A DNA stretch of 64,000 nt from Streptomyces antarcticus. GTDB taxonomy: Bacteria > Actinomycetota > Actinomycetes > Streptomycetales > Streptomycetaceae. How positions within the stretch are numbered: the stretch's first letter is position 1; every line of letters begins with the position of its first letter. The notes beneath the pieces were generated by a model. The model was not told the origin of the DNA. It searched no databases and saw only the letters and a program-made list of their open reading frames with translations. Location of the stretch: NCBI RefSeq assembly GCF_026627255.1, contig NZ_JAPNLM010000005.1, positions 124,001 through 188,000 on the forward strand, read 5' to 3'. The translations under genes were made by a program, and so were the position numbers. Below, piece after piece: positions 40,167-64,000 of this stretch.

Positions 40167-40206
40167 GGGCACGGCGGGGCCGGGCACGGCGGGGTTGGGC
40201 ACGGCC
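40167..40206. repeat. Short GC repeat between NRPS genes
   Basis: Three copies of a gggcacggcgggg-like unit occur in the 126-base gap between two NRPS genes. Confidence 0.6.
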
Positions 40207-40212
40207 GAGTGG

Positions 40213-40238
40213 CCTGCGCCCGGCGTACCGGGCGCAGG
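40213..40238 (-). terminator. Hairpin directly downstream of the first NRPS gene
   Basis: CCTGCGCCCGG and CCGGGCGCAGG pair perfectly (11 bp, CGTA loop), starting two bases after the stop of the 40241-43399 gene. It may lower expression of the downstream NRPS genes or simply protect the message. Confidence 0.6.
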
Positions 40239-40240
40239 GC

Positions 40241-43200
40241 CTACTGGAGCTCGCGGACGGCGGCGCCGATGCCGGCCGGGGTCGGGACGTCGAAGAAGAC
40301 GTCGAAGTCCAGTTCAACGCCGAACGCGTCGCGGATCCGGGCGGCGATCTGGATGACCGTCAGCGAATGACCGCCGAGGTCGAACAGGTCCTCCTCGGGG
40401 CCGACATCGGGCAGGTTCAGCACCTCGGCCCAGATCCGGCGGATCGTCGCGGTCGTCTCGTCGCCGGGATCGCCGGGATCGCCGGGATCGGCCGCATCGG
40501 AGGCCTGCCGCGCCGGAGCCTCGCGCGGCGGCACCGGCAGGGCCCGACGATCCAGCTTGCCGTTCGGGGTGAGGGGCAGGCGCTCCATGGTGAGCCAGCG
40601 CTGCGGCGCCATCGCGGCCGGCAGCGTGCGCATCAGGTGGTCGCGCAGGTCGGCGGGGGCGGGCGGCCGGGAGCCGGCGGCCGGGACCAGGTAGCCGGCG
40701 AGGAAGGGCTCACCGTCGTCCTCGGCGCGGACGGCAACGGCGGCCTGGGCGAGCGCCGGGTGGTCCAGCAGGGCGGACTCGACCTCGCCGAGTTCGATCC
40801 GGTGGCCGCGGATCTTGACCTGGTCGTCGATCCGGCCGAGGAAGTCGAGTTCGCCGTCGGACGTCCAGACGGCGCGGTCCCCGGTGCGGTAGAGCCGGCC
40901 GCCGGGCGGGCCGAACGGGTTCCGCACGAAGCGTTCGGCGGTGAGTTCAGGCCGTCCGAGGTAGCCGTGAGCGACTCCGTCTCCACCGATCAGCAGCTCT
41001 CCGGGGATGCCGAGCGGGGTGGGGTTCAGCTGCTCGTCGACGATGTAGGCCTGGGTGTTGGCGATCGGGTGGCCGATCCTGACCTGCTGTGGTTCGGCGG
41101 GGAGTTCGGCGCAGGTGGACCAGATGGTGGTCTCGGTGGGCCCGTACACATTGAACAGCCGGGCGGTGCGCGCGCGCAGTTGGCGGGCGAGCGGCAGCGC
41201 AAGCGCCTCGCCGCCGGCCAGGCCGGTGACGGGGGTGAGCGCGTCGGCGCCGGTCCCTGCCGTGAGCATCACCCGCCATCCGGACGGGGTGGCCTGGACG
41301 TGGGTGACGCCCTCGGCGCCGATCAGTGCGAGCAGGCCGGGGCCGTCGACGGCGAGGCCGTCCGGGGCCAGGACCAGGCGGCCGCCGGTGATCAGCGGCA
41401 GGTAGAGCTCCAGCGCGGAGATGTCGAACGAGAGCGAGGTCAGGCCGAGCCAGGCGTGCCGGGGGCCGGAGTCGAGCCGGTCGGCGAAAGAGGTGAGCAG
41501 GTTGACCAACGCCCGGTGGCCGACCGTGACGCCCTTGGGGCGGCCCGTGGAGCCGGAGGTGTAGAGGACGTACGCCACATCGTCCGGACCGGGGGCGGCG
41601 TGGGGGGCGGTGGCCGTGTCGGCGGTGTCGGGGGCGGCCTCGTCCGGGTCCTGCGCCGACGGCGCCGGGAGCCGTAGGACCGCGGGGGCCGCGGCGGCGA
41701 CGGCGGGCGAGGGCTCGCGGTCGGCGAGCACCAGAACGGCTCCGGAGTCGCGCAGGACGAGGGCGAGGCGCTCGGCCGGGTAGCCGGGGTCCAGCGGCAG
41801 GTACGCCGCGCCGGTGGCGAGTACGGCGAACAGCGCGGCGGGCAGGTCGGGGGTGCGGTCCAGGTGGAGGGCGACCAGGTCGCCGGGCCGGACACCGCCG
41901 GCGCGCAGTGCCGCTGCCAACTGATCCGTACGGGACAGTAGTTCGCGGTAGCGGAGGTGGCGGCCGGTAACGCTGACCGCGATGGCCTCGGGGGTGGCGG
42001 CGGCCTGGGCGCGGAACAGATCGAGCACGGTCCGGTCGGCCGCATAGGGCCGGTCGGTGGCGTTCGGCACGGTGGTGACGGCCCGGAGTTCGGCGGCGTC
42101 CAGCAGAGGCAGGTCCAGCAGCCGGGTGCCGGGTGCGGCGAGCGCCCCGGCGAGCAGCGTCCTGTAGTGGCCGGCGATCCGGCGAGCGGTGTCCGGGGCG
42201 AGCACGGCCGGGTCGTACTGGAGGCTGAAGCCGATGCCGCCGCCCGGGGTGCCGGGGGTGTCGGGGGCTTCGACGATCTGGAGGTGGAGCGTGTTGCGGG
42301 CGGTACGGTTGTGCACGGCCCAGGCGACCCGGGCACCGGTGCCGGCGAAGTCCGGATCCGGGCCGCGCCGGCGGTAGCCGAGCGAGACCGCGGTCAGGCC
42401 GACGCGGGGGCCCAGTCCGGCGACCGCGGTGCCGAAGGGCACGCCGCGGTACGGATAGCCGGCCCGCACCTCGGCCCGGACGGCAGCGGCGAAAGCGGTG
42501 AAGGTCTGTGAGCCATCGCCAGCGGGCGCGTGGACGGGCAGCTCATTGACGAACAGGCCTATTTCTGACACGAGTTCAGGTTTCCGGGTGGAGAGCGGGA
42601 CGGACACCGGCACCGCTTCGCCGCCGTAGCGGCGCAGCAGCCCGTGCAGGGCCGCGAGCAGGAACTCGAAGACGGTGGTGCCGGTGACGGCCGCCGCGGC
42701 GGCCACCTCGCGTCTCTGGGTGCCGTCGAGGCGCCACTCGACCGCCTCACCGGCCCCGGCGACGGTCGGGGTGCGCGGCGACCCGGGCAGCACGGGTTCG
42801 GTGGCGGCGGCCCAACGCGGCCCGTACCACTCAGCAGCCCTCCGTACGGTGTCCGGTGCCGCCGTCGGTGCAGTCGGTGTGCCCTGTGCGGCCGGTGCGG
42901 CCTGTGCGGTGGTCACGGGCAGGGGCGCCGAGCCGTACGCCGCTGCAAGGTCCCGGATCAGGACGTCCTTGGAGTTGCCGTCGAACACCGAGTGGTGGGC
43001 GGTGACCAGCAGCTCGGCGCTGCCGTCGGCGCGCTGGAGCAGCGTGAAGCGGCTGAGCGGGCCGGTCTCCAGGGCGAACGGACGGGCGGCCTCCTCCTCC
43101 AGCCGCTTCTCCAGGTCGGCCTCGTCCGCGGGCGCTTCGAGCCGCACCAGTCCGGGCCGCTGCGCCGCAGGTTCCTGCCAGACCTGGCCGTCACGCTCCA

Positions 43201-43399
43201 CCAGCCGTGCGGCAAGGGCCGGATGGCGCCTGGCCACCGCGGCCACCGCGCGGACCAGCGCCGCCGTGTCGATCCGGTCGAAGGAGATCCGCACCGGCAT
43301 GTGGAACGCCTCGCGGGCCAGTCCCAGCCGATCGGTCAGCCAGACGCCCTGCTGGGCCGGCGAGGCCGGTGTGCGGTCGGGCAGTGGGATTTCGGACAT
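40241..43399 (-). CDS. NRPS, C-A-T module (Gly-like specificity)
   Basis: 1052 residues from ATG 43399 (MSEIPLPDRTPASPAQQGVW); the frame stays open further upstream without homology. C domain ~10-470 with AHHSVFDGNS intact. A domain ~490-985 with [13 protein letters not shown] and NVYGPTETTIWST. Pocket residues read D-I-L-Q-L-G-V-I-W-K, differing from the Gly code DILQLGLIWK at one position. T domain ~985-1050 (DLGGHSLTVIQI). A 9-base repeat (tcgccggga) codes DPG repeats ahead of the T domain. First gene of the four-gene NRPS operon. It begins with a C domain, so it expects a donor, plausibly the acyl-T of the A-T-C protein. Confidence 0.9.
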   Translation of the reverse strand: MSEIPLPDRTPASPAQQGVWLTDRLGLAREAFHMPVRISFDRIDTAALVRAVAAVARRHPALAARLVERDGQVWQEPAAQRPGLVRLEAPADEADLEKRLEEEAARPFALETGPLSRFTLLQRADGSAELLVTAHHSVFDGNSKDVLIRDLAAAYGSAPLPVTTAQAAPAAQGTPTAPTAAPDTVRRAAEWYGPRWAAATEPVLPGSPRTPTVAGAGEAVEWRLDGTQRREVAAAAAVTGTTVFEFLLAALHGLLRRYGGEAVPVSVPLSTRKPELVSEIGLFVNELPVHAPAGDGSQTFTAFAAAVRAEVRAGYPYRGVPFGTAVAGLGPRVGLTAVSLGYRRRGPDPDFAGTGARVAWAVHNRTARNTLHLQIVEAPDTPGTPGGGIGFSLQYDPAVLAPDTARRIAGHYRTLLAGALAAPGTRLLDLPLLDAAELRAVTTVPNATDRPYAADRTVLDLFRAQAAATPEAIAVSVTGRHLRYRELLSRTDQLAAALRAGGVRPGDLVALHLDRTPDLPAALFAVLATGAAYLPLDPGYPAERLALVLRDSGAVLVLADREPSPAVAAAAPAVLRLPAPSAQDPDEAAPDTADTATAPHAAPGPDDVAYVLYTSGSTGRPKGVTVGHRALVNLLTSFADRLDSGPRHAWLGLTSLSFDISALELYLPLITGGRLVLAPDGLAVDGPGLLALIGAEGVTHVQATPSGWRVMLTAGTGADALTPVTGLAGGEALALPLARQLRARTARLFNVYGPTETTIWSTCAELPAEPQQVRIGHPIANTQAYIVDEQLNPTPLGIPGELLIGGDGVAHGYLGRPELTAERFVRNPFGPPGGRLYRTGDRAVWTSDGELDFLGRIDDQVKIRGHRIELGEVESALLDHPALAQAAVAVRAEDDGEPFLAGYLVPAAGSRPPAPADLRDHLMRTLPAAMAPQRWLTMERLPLTPNGKLDRRALPVPPREAPARQASDAADPGDPGDPGDETTATIRRIWAEVLNLPDVGPEEDLFDLGGHSLTVIQIAARIRDAFGVELDFDVFFDVPTPAGIGAAVRELQ
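40461..40490. repeat. 9-bp repeat coding a DPG linker
   Basis: Three copies of tcgccggga encode DPGDPGDPG between the A and T domains of the Gly module. Confidence 0.75.
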
Positions 43400-44234
43400 C
43401 GACAGCTCACTTAGGACGTCGGAGCAGAGGGGAGGAGCGGCACGGTGAACGTGCGGACGCGGCATTGGGTGCGGGCTACCGCACGTCGGGGTTTCGGACG
43501 CCAACGGCAGGCTGCGGCAACTGGGTTCGGTGACGGTTTCGGCCACCGTGTGGTGTCCGGCCCACCCCCGGGGCCGGCCGGCGGCCGTGAGAGGTCAGGA
43601 CCGCCGGACACCCCGGGGTTCCCCGAGGTGTCCGGTAGCTCAGGCCCCCGCCCGATGAAGACAATTGGTCCAGACCTGTCGAGAGATTCGCACAACACCC
43701 ACACACCGTCAAGAGCCGTCCACGGCCCGGTATCGACCGTCATGTACACGCCGAGCTGTGCGGACGTCCGCCCAAACGTCTCCGGCGTCATCAATCCTGA
43801 TGCTCCGTCAACATCCGTACTGCTACGGGTCGATCAGCCGCACACCCCGGCGGGGCGAACGAGTGGTGCCGGGGGTTGTCCCGACCGGACGAGGACGGGC
43901 GGCGGGTCGCCGGCGAGAGCGACCCGGCAGGGGGAGCGGTGCGGGTCCCGGACGACGTAGACGCAGGACCTTCGCACCCTCGCCAGGCGTGGACGAACAC
44001 GGGCAGGAATCCGGTCCCCCTACGTCATCCGCAGCGGATGCGTCTCCTGAGCCTGCTGACTGGGCCTGATCACTGGGCCTGATCACGCGCACGCCGTCCG
44101 CCGCGACCAGGCCCGGCTGGTGTGGGGCCTGATGATCCTGGAACTGTCCCTCCCGTAAGACCCGTCACCCGGGCCGCGCCCACGCGGTACCGTCCCGGAG
44201 CAGGGCAGGACCCCTTCAAGAGAGAGGTGCGCCG
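43400..44234. other. 835-base intergenic region upstream of NRPS locus 1
   Basis: No gene I can support. Frames on both strands are open but lack family features and ribosome binding sites. The part 43650-43830 is less GC-rich than its surroundings and is the likeliest place for the NRPS operon promoter. I see no iron box here. Confidence 0.5.
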
Positions 44235-44863
44235 GTGCGCAGCATCCACGCGTCACCCACCCGGAGGCGAGCCACCACGTCGAGGGCCTGGTCGGCGGAT
44301 GGCACGATTCGACGCTGACCCCCGAAGGACTGCGGGAGGCGGCCGCGATCGCCCGCGCCCTGCGGACCGAGATCCCCGAGGGCGCCGAAGTCGAGTTGAT
44401 CTCCTCGGACCTCCGTCGGACCCGGCGCACCGCGCAGGAGATCGGCGGGCTGCTCGGTGTGGAAGCGGCCCTGGACCCCCGGCTGCGGGAGAAGTCCTAC
44501 GGAGAGGCCGAGGGCAGGCCCCAGGAGTGGCTGGACAAGCGGTTCGTCCCCCCGCCCGCGACCGGCGACCGGATGGGTCACGACGAGGGCATCGAGGGAG
44601 CGGAGACGCGGGCCGAGTTCGCCGGACGGATCTACGAGGCCATGGACGGGATCCTGCGGCGCCCCTACGAGCACCAGGCCATCGTGACGCACGGCTTCGC
44701 GCTGACCTTCGTGGTGGCCGCCTGGATCGGCATGCCGATCGACTCCCTCGGCCACGTCAACTTCCGGGTCGCCTCGGGCAGCATCACGCACCTCCGCGAG
44801 GACGACTTCTTCCACAACCGCCAGCTCGTCCGCCTCGGAGACACCCGCCACCTCGAAGGCTGA
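44235..44863 (+). CDS. Histidine phosphatase family protein, probable 5' frameshift
   Basis: The body, open from before 44252 to 44863, is a phosphoglycerate-mutase-like histidine phosphatase: [20 protein letters not shown], then [55 protein letters not shown] and [14 protein letters not shown]. The N-terminal RHG-type catalytic segment appears as VTHPEAS. A good start, GTG 44235 with GAGAGAGG upstream, is in a different frame: GTG CGC AGC ATC CAC then needs a one-base shift to join GTC ACC CAC. Either the gene is frameshifted within eight codons of its start, there is a sequencing error, or it starts at a non-standard codon. Confidence 0.75.
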
Positions 44864-44969
44864 CGGCGCGCGGGGGCGGCCCGCGTCCGGGCGGCCGGGG
44901 CGCGGAGGTGCGTGCTGCCCGGGTGCGGCGCGTCCTGGTTGGCGGGCCGCCGCGTGCCCAGACCCGGTC

Positions 44970-45118
44970 GGGCGGAGACGCTGGACGTCACCGACGCCGA
45001 CGGCGTACGGGCCTTCGTGGCCGCCGCCCGGGAGCACTACGGGTCGCGACCCCACCCGCCTCGACCACCAGGCCGGACTGTACGCGGCCGTGTGCGGTTG
45101 ACCGCCGCCCCGCGGCAC
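44970..45118 (+). pseudogene. Short-chain dehydrogenase fragment
   Basis: LDVTDADGVRAFVAAAREHY (44979-45040) matches the stretch of classical SDR enzymes that follows the cofactor-binding region. It is cut off on both sides, with neither the glycine motif nor the YxxxK site. A second piece, TRLDHQAGLYAAVCG, follows in another frame to a stop near 45102. The 353 bases from 44864 to 45216 hold nothing else recognisable. Confidence 0.5.
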
Positions 45119-45216
45119 GGAGCGCCGGCCGGGCCGTGTCGTCGGGTCGGCAGCCGCGCGCCCGGCCGGCGCCGCCGTACCCGGCCGGTAGCGGTCCCGG
45201 CCGGGTGCGCCGTGGG

Positions 45217-46164
45217 TCAGGGGCGGGTCGTGAGGTAGCCGCCCATGGTGGTGAAGTACTCGAGGGCGGGCATCTCCTGGCCCTCCTCGGTGCGTACGCG
45301 CGTGACGGCGAGGCCGTGGTTGCGTCCGGTGCGGGCGTCGGCTCCGGCGACGATCGCGACGCCCTCGCCCTCGCGGTAGAAGATGCGGCCCGGCGTACCG
45401 CCGTAGCGGCCCTGGGAGACGACCGCGGACACGATCTCCAGACGCTTGCCCTTGTGGAACGTGAACGCGCTCGGGTACGGGGCGGATTGGGCGCGCACGA
45501 GGCGCTCCAGGACGTCCGCCGGCCAGTTCCAGTCGATCCGGATGTCCTCCTCGGCACGCTTGTGGAAGAAGCTTGCCTGCGAGCGGTCCTGCTTGGTGAA
45601 GTCGCTCTCCCCGGCGGCGATGCGGGCCAGCGCGCCGACGGTGACGGGTCCGATCAGGTCGACCGTCTTGTGGAAGAGGTCGGTGGCCGTGTCGGTGGGG
45701 CCGACCGCGACCGACTGCTGGAGGACGATGTCCCCGGCGTCGAGCTCGTCGTCCATCATGTGTGCGGTCACGCCGACTTCGGACTCGCCGTTGATGAGTG
45801 CCCAGATCAGGGGGGAGAAGCCGGCGTACTTCGGCAGCAGCGAGTCGTGGACGTTGAGGGTGCCGTGACGCGGGAGGTCGAAGATGCGTGACGGTATGTA
45901 CGTACGCCAGTTGTTCGCCACGATGATGTCCGGATCGGACTCCTTGAGGCGCGTGAACAGCTCCTCGTCATCGGGGCGGTTGCGGATCACCACGGGGACG
46001 CCGTGCTCTTCGGCCAGGTCCGCGACCGAGTCACTCCAGATCTTCTCGTAGGCGTGCTCGCTCTTGGGGTGGGTGAGGACCATCACCACGTCGTGCTCGG
46101 AGTCCAGGAGCGCTTGCAGGGTGCGGTGGCCCCAGGTCTGATAACCGAACATGACGACCCGCAT
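45217..46164 (-). CDS. cchA: N5-hydroxyornithine formyltransferase, methionyl-tRNA formyltransferase-like (CchA-like)
   Basis: 315 residues. The formyl-transferase N-terminal domain spans ~1-195 with VVMFGYQTWGHRTLQALL, ANNWRTYIP, and the catalytic signature NVHDSLLPKYAGFSP (~118) followed by HMMDDELDAGDIV (~140). The C-terminal OB-like domain has DIRIDWNWPADVLERLVRA and APYPSAFTFHKGKRLEI. Adjacent hydroxyornithine and NRPS genes indicate that it transfers a formyl group from 10-formyl-THF to N5-hydroxyornithine for a hydroxamate siderophore, not to initiator tRNA. Divergent from the ornithine monooxygenase across two iron boxes. Confidence 0.92.
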   Translation of the reverse strand: MRVVMFGYQTWGHRTLQALLDSEHDVVMVLTHPKSEHAYEKIWSDSVADLAEEHGVPVVIRNRPDDEELFTRLKESDPDIIVANNWRTYIPSRIFDLPRHGTLNVHDSLLPKYAGFSPLIWALINGESEVGVTAHMMDDELDAGDIVLQQSVAVGPTDTATDLFHKTVDLIGPVTVGALARIAAGESDFTKQDRSQASFFHKRAEEDIRIDWNWPADVLERLVRAQSAPYPSAFTFHKGKRLEIVSAVVSQGRYGGTPGRIFYREGEGVAIVAGADARTGRNHGLAVTRVRTEEGQEMPALEYFTTMGGYLTTRP

Positions 46165-46202
46165 GGGGTTCCTCCTCTGGAGAGCGTGAGATCACCAGAA
46201 AG

Positions 46203-46221
46203 TAAAGCAAGCCTTACCTAA
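46203..46221. promoter_or_regulatory. Iron box (DmdR/IdeR-like), cchA side
   Basis: TAAAGCAAGCCTTACCTAA matches 13 of 19 positions of the palindrome TTAGGTTAGGCTAACCTAA, 39 bases upstream of the cchA start. The CCTAA arm is complete. Confidence 0.65.
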
Positions 46222-46305
46222 GGATGCAACGTGCCTGATTCTCGGCGCTGTTTGCAGGTCTAATGAACGATCTGTCCGTTTTGCCTGGTCGACAGGGTGC
46301 CGTGA

Positions 46306-46324
46306 TCAGGTTAGCTTTACCTAA
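46306..46324. promoter_or_regulatory. Iron box (DmdR/IdeR-like), cchB side
   Basis: TCAGGTTAGCTTTACCTAA matches 15 of 19 positions of the DmdR/IdeR consensus, about 90 bases upstream of the cchB start. Iron-loaded DmdR1 should repress both divergent genes. Confidence 0.8.
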
Positions 46325-46412
46325 GTTGGCTCGGCCGTCGCTCGTCGGTGTGCCCTGCCCTTTGATTCTCCTCGACGCCTCACAGGCGGCTGTCTCGCAT
46401 GATCGGAGTGAC

Positions 46413-47765
46413 ATGTCACAGGCTCTTCCTGGTGACGCACCGGTGATCCACGACCTCATTGGAATCGGCTTCGGGCCGTCCAATGTGGCCATGGCGATAG
46501 CGCTCACCGAGCACAACGCACGCGTTGGCAGGCAGGAGGCGGTGACGGCCCACTTCTTCGAGCAGCAGCCGCGGTTCGGCTGGCACCGGGGCATGCTGTT
46601 CGAGGACGCCACGATGCAGGTCTCGTTCCTCAAGGACCTGGTGACGCTGCGGAATCCGTCGAGCGAGTACAGCTTCCTCTGCTACCTGCAGAGCAAGGGC
46701 CGGCTGATCGACTTCGTCAACCACAAGAACCTGTTCCCGCTGCGGCTGGAGTTCCACGACTACTTCGAGTGGGCCGCGGCCAAGGTCGACGACATGGTGT
46801 CCTACGGTCACGAAGTGGTCGCCGTGCGGCCCGTCGTGCGCGAGGGCGTCATCGAGTACGTGGACGTGACCGCCCGTTCCGGCCCGGAGCTCGTCACCCA
46901 CCGGGCCCGCAACCTGGTCATCGGCACCGGCCTGCGGCCCTACATGCCCGAGGGCGTCGAGCGCACCGAGCGCGTGTGGCACAACTCCGATCTGCTGCGG
47001 CGCGTCGACGGCCTGGACGGTACCGACCCGTCCCGGTTCGTCGTGGTCGGCGCGGGCCAGAGCGCCGCGGAGAACGTGGCCTTCCTGCACCGCCGCTTCC
47101 CCGAGGCCGAGGTCTGCGCCGTGTTCGCCCGCTACGGCTACAGCCCGGCGGACGACAGCAAGTTCGCCAACCGGATCTTCGACCCCGCGGCCGTGGACGA
47201 GTACTACACGGCTCCCGGCGAGGTCAAGAACAGGCTGATGGACTACCACGGCAACACCAACTACTCCGTGGTGGACATCGACCTGATCGACGACCTGTAC
47301 CGCCAGTCGTACCAGGAGAAGGTCCTGGGCGAGGAGCGGCTGCGCTTCCTCAACGTCTCCCGGCTCTCGAACGTCGTCGAGACGCCCGACGGCGTCAAGG
47401 TGACCGTCGAGTCCCTGGTCTCCGGCGAGGAGACCCCCCTCGACGCCGACGTCGTGGTCTACGCCACGGGATACCGGCCCGCCGACTCCCTCGGCCTCCT
47501 CGGCGAGGTCGAAGGGTTCTGCCACCGCGACGCGGAGGGCCGGGTCCGCGTCGAGCGCGACTACCGCATCACGACCGACCCGGAACTGCGCTGCGGCATC
47601 TACCTCCAGGGCGGTACCGAGCACACGCACGGCATCACCTCGTCCCTGCTGTCGAACACCGCGATCAGGGTCGGCGAGATCCTCGAGTCGGTCATCGACA
47701 GGACCCCCAAGCCGGCTGTCGGCGAAGCCCAGCTGGTCGCCGACGGGATCGGCACCTCCGGCTAG
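46413..47765 (+). CDS. cchB: L-ornithine N5-monooxygenase (CchB-like)
   Basis: 450 residues from ATG 46413, preceded by GGAGTG. FAD motif IGIGFGPSNVAMAIAL (~14), substrate-side segment FLKDLVTLRNPSSEYSFLCY (~70), NADPH motif VGAGQSAAENVAFLHRRF (~210) with the following FARYGYSPADDSKFANRIF, and the late YATGYRP (~350) are diagnostic for the lysine/ornithine N-hydroxylase family. Adjacent cchA and an NRPS A domain with the N5-hydroxyornithine code make ornithine the substrate. Cytoplasmic, NADPH- and O2-dependent, and probably the committed step of the siderophore pathway. Confidence 0.95.
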   Translation: MSQALPGDAPVIHDLIGIGFGPSNVAMAIALTEHNARVGRQEAVTAHFFEQQPRFGWHRGMLFEDATMQVSFLKDLVTLRNPSSEYSFLCYLQSKGRLIDFVNHKNLFPLRLEFHDYFEWAAAKVDDMVSYGHEVVAVRPVVREGVIEYVDVTARSGPELVTHRARNLVIGTGLRPYMPEGVERTERVWHNSDLLRRVDGLDGTDPSRFVVVGAGQSAAENVAFLHRRFPEAEVCAVFARYGYSPADDSKFANRIFDPAAVDEYYTAPGEVKNRLMDYHGNTNYSVVDIDLIDDLYRQSYQEKVLGEERLRFLNVSRLSNVVETPDGVKVTVESLVSGEETPLDADVVVYATGYRPADSLGLLGEVEGFCHRDAEGRVRVERDYRITTDPELRCGIYLQGGTEHTHGITSSLLSNTAIRVGEILESVIDRTPKPAVGEAQLVADGIGTSG

Positions 47766-47866
47766 GGGCCGTCGTCCCCGCCCGCCCCACCCTCTCCTCC
47801 TGCCTGGCAGCGCCGTCCTGCCGGGCGTGAGGCATGCACTGTGCAACCCCCGTGAAAGGAACACCC

Positions 47867-48910
47867 GTGTCCGTAGGTTCCCGCCCCGCGCTGACGAGGA
47901 TCGTCAGAAACCTTCCCCGTGTGGCCGTCGCGGCCGCCGCCGCCCTCGTTCTGAGTGCGTGTGGCGGTGGCGAGGAGAAGACCGAGTCCAAGCCGTCCGG
48001 GGAGGCGTCCGGCGGCACGTCCTCGGCCGCGTTCCCGGTCACCGTTGAGCACAAGTACGGGTCGACGACGATCGACGCGGAGCCGAAGAAGGTCGTGACG
48101 CTGGGCCTGTCGGACCAGGACGCGGTGCTGGCCCTGGGCGTGAAGCCGGTCGGCGCGGTCGACTGGTTCAAGGAGACCCCGTACGGCAAGTGGCAGTGGT
48201 CGAAGGACCTGTGGGGCTCCACGCCGCCGCAGGTCGTCGGTGAGCGCGACGAGTACAACATGGAGAAGATCGCGGCGCTGAAGCCGGACCTGATCATCGC
48301 CCAGTACTCGGGCATGAAGAAGGAGCAGTACGACACCCTGTCGAAGATCGCGAAGGTCGTCGCGCAGCCGAAGGGCGCCGAGGACTACCAGGCGACGTGG
48401 CAGGTGATGACGCAGCAGATCGGCAAGTCGCTGGGCAAGGAAGCCGAGACGCAGAAGCTGATCGCCGGGATCGACGCGCGGTTCAAGACGGTTCGTGACA
48501 AGCACCCGGAGTGGAAGGACAAGACGGTCGCGGTGGGCGAGCCCGTCGAGCCCGGCAAGTTCTCGGCGTTCTCGCCGAAGGACCCGAAGGTCATCTTCCT
48601 GAGCGAGATGGGCTTCACGACCTCCGAGGCGTACCGCACGGCGCTGGGCAAGGACAACATCGCCGACCTGAGCTCCGAGCGGTTCGACGTGATGGAGGCC
48701 GACCGCACGGTCTGGCTGGGCACCCCGGACACCGAGGCGGCCATGAAGGCCGACCCGCTGTACGCGAAGACCAAGGTCAACCAGGAGAAGCGGGACCTGT
48801 TCCTGCCCTACGACAGCCCGGACATCGGCGCGGCGCTCTCCTTCAACACCGTGCTGAGCATCCCGTACGCCATCGACCAGGTCGTCCCCAAGCTCGAAGC
48901 CATCAAGTAA
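47867..48910 (+). CDS. Iron-siderophore ABC transporter substrate-binding lipoprotein (CchF-like)
   Basis: 347 residues from GTG 47867 with AAAGGAA upstream; an in-frame ATG at 47834 is less likely. Signal peptide with lipobox LVLSAC (lipid-attached C32), then a class III binding-protein fold: [60 protein letters not shown] and DSTFL-type C-terminal segments ([20 protein letters not shown]). It binds ferric hydroxamate outside the membrane. Its permease and ATPase genes, which flank the equivalent S. coelicolor gene, are not in the window. Confidence 0.92.
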   Translation: MSVGSRPALTRIVRNLPRVAVAAAAALVLSACGGGEEKTESKPSGEASGGTSSAAFPVTVEHKYGSTTIDAEPKKVVTLGLSDQDAVLALGVKPVGAVDWFKETPYGKWQWSKDLWGSTPPQVVGERDEYNMEKIAALKPDLIIAQYSGMKKEQYDTLSKIAKVVAQPKGAEDYQATWQVMTQQIGKSLGKEAETQKLIAGIDARFKTVRDKHPEWKDKTVAVGEPVEPGKFSAFSPKDPKVIFLSEMGFTTSEAYRTALGKDNIADLSSERFDVMEADRTVWLGTPDTEAAMKADPLYAKTKVNQEKRDLFLPYDSPDIGAALSFNTVLSIPYAIDQVVPKLEAIK

Positions 48911-48953
48911 CGACCAGCCACTGACGCAGGACCAGGGAAAGGCCCAACGAACG

Positions 48954-64000
<15,047 letters not shown>

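Noticed and set aside
43411..44092. Minus-strand frames in the 835-base gap, considered as MbtH-like or regulator genes
   Set aside because: None contains the conserved Trp/Ser-Leu-Trp-Pro pattern of MbtH proteins or a helix-turn-helix.

Overview
The window is high-GC actinobacterial DNA. GTG and TTG starts, GTGA/ATGA overlaps, stop-proximal hairpins without T-runs, and gene families such as CGNR regulators, DUF305, DUF4331, DUF6243 and coelichelin-type siderophore genes all point to Streptomyces or a close relative. It looks like an accessory part of the chromosome: metal-resistance modules, decayed genes and an IS scar on the left, and two nonribosomal peptide synthetase (NRPS) loci on the right.

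Left part (1-8.2 kb): the end of an FAD/NAD(P)-binding protein gene coupled to an acyl-CoA synthetase; a CGNR-type regulator divergent from a VOC protein, a flavin-binding PNPOx-like protein, a 3Fe-4S-type ferredoxin and a ferredoxin reductase (an electron-transfer set with no P450 nearby); and a membrane-anchored Ser/Thr kinase.

Metal region (8.2-24 kb): an arsenic island with two separately controlled ArsR units (arsC/arsR-acr3-remnant oxidoreductase; arsR-arsN1-like GNAT divergent from a flavin oxidoreductase with a Cys-rich tail). Then come an IS256-type fragment fused to an RpiR tail, an SmtB/NmtR-type sensor divergent from a P1B-4 metal-exporting ATPase, DUF6153/DUF305 proteins, a CsoR-like operator in front of a DUF4396-cupredoxin chimera, and DoxX. 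The region ends with a three-gene operon (DUF4331, TPR, NicO/RcnA-type nickel/cobalt transporter) preceded by an inverted repeat that matches the nickel regulator Nur.

Middle (24-27.8 kb): a zinc-finger protein, an XRE-cupin regulator, remnants of a WD40 protein and a GNAT, about 0.8 kb with no gene I can support, and a small DUF6243 protein.

NRPS locus 1 (27.8-43.4 kb, minus strand): four NRPS genes in one direction. In order of transcription they are C-A(Gly-like)-T, C-A(Asp-like)-T-TE-MFS, C-A(unassigned)-T and an A-T-C protein with an acyl-ligase-type A domain. The second is a single polypeptide joining a module, a thioesterase whose nucleophile is Cys instead of Ser, and a complete MFS exporter. 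I do not recognise this as a known pathway.

NRPS locus 2 (45.2 kb to the right edge): a hydroxamate siderophore cluster related to coelichelin. It has a formyltransferase, an ornithine N5-monooxygenase (divergent, with two iron boxes between them), a siderophore-binding lipoprotein, and an NRPS of more than 5000 residues running out of the window (C-A-T-C-A-T-E-C-A-T-C-A-T-C...). Its third A domain carries the N5-hydroxyornithine code, but the architecture is longer than the three-module coelichelin synthetase.
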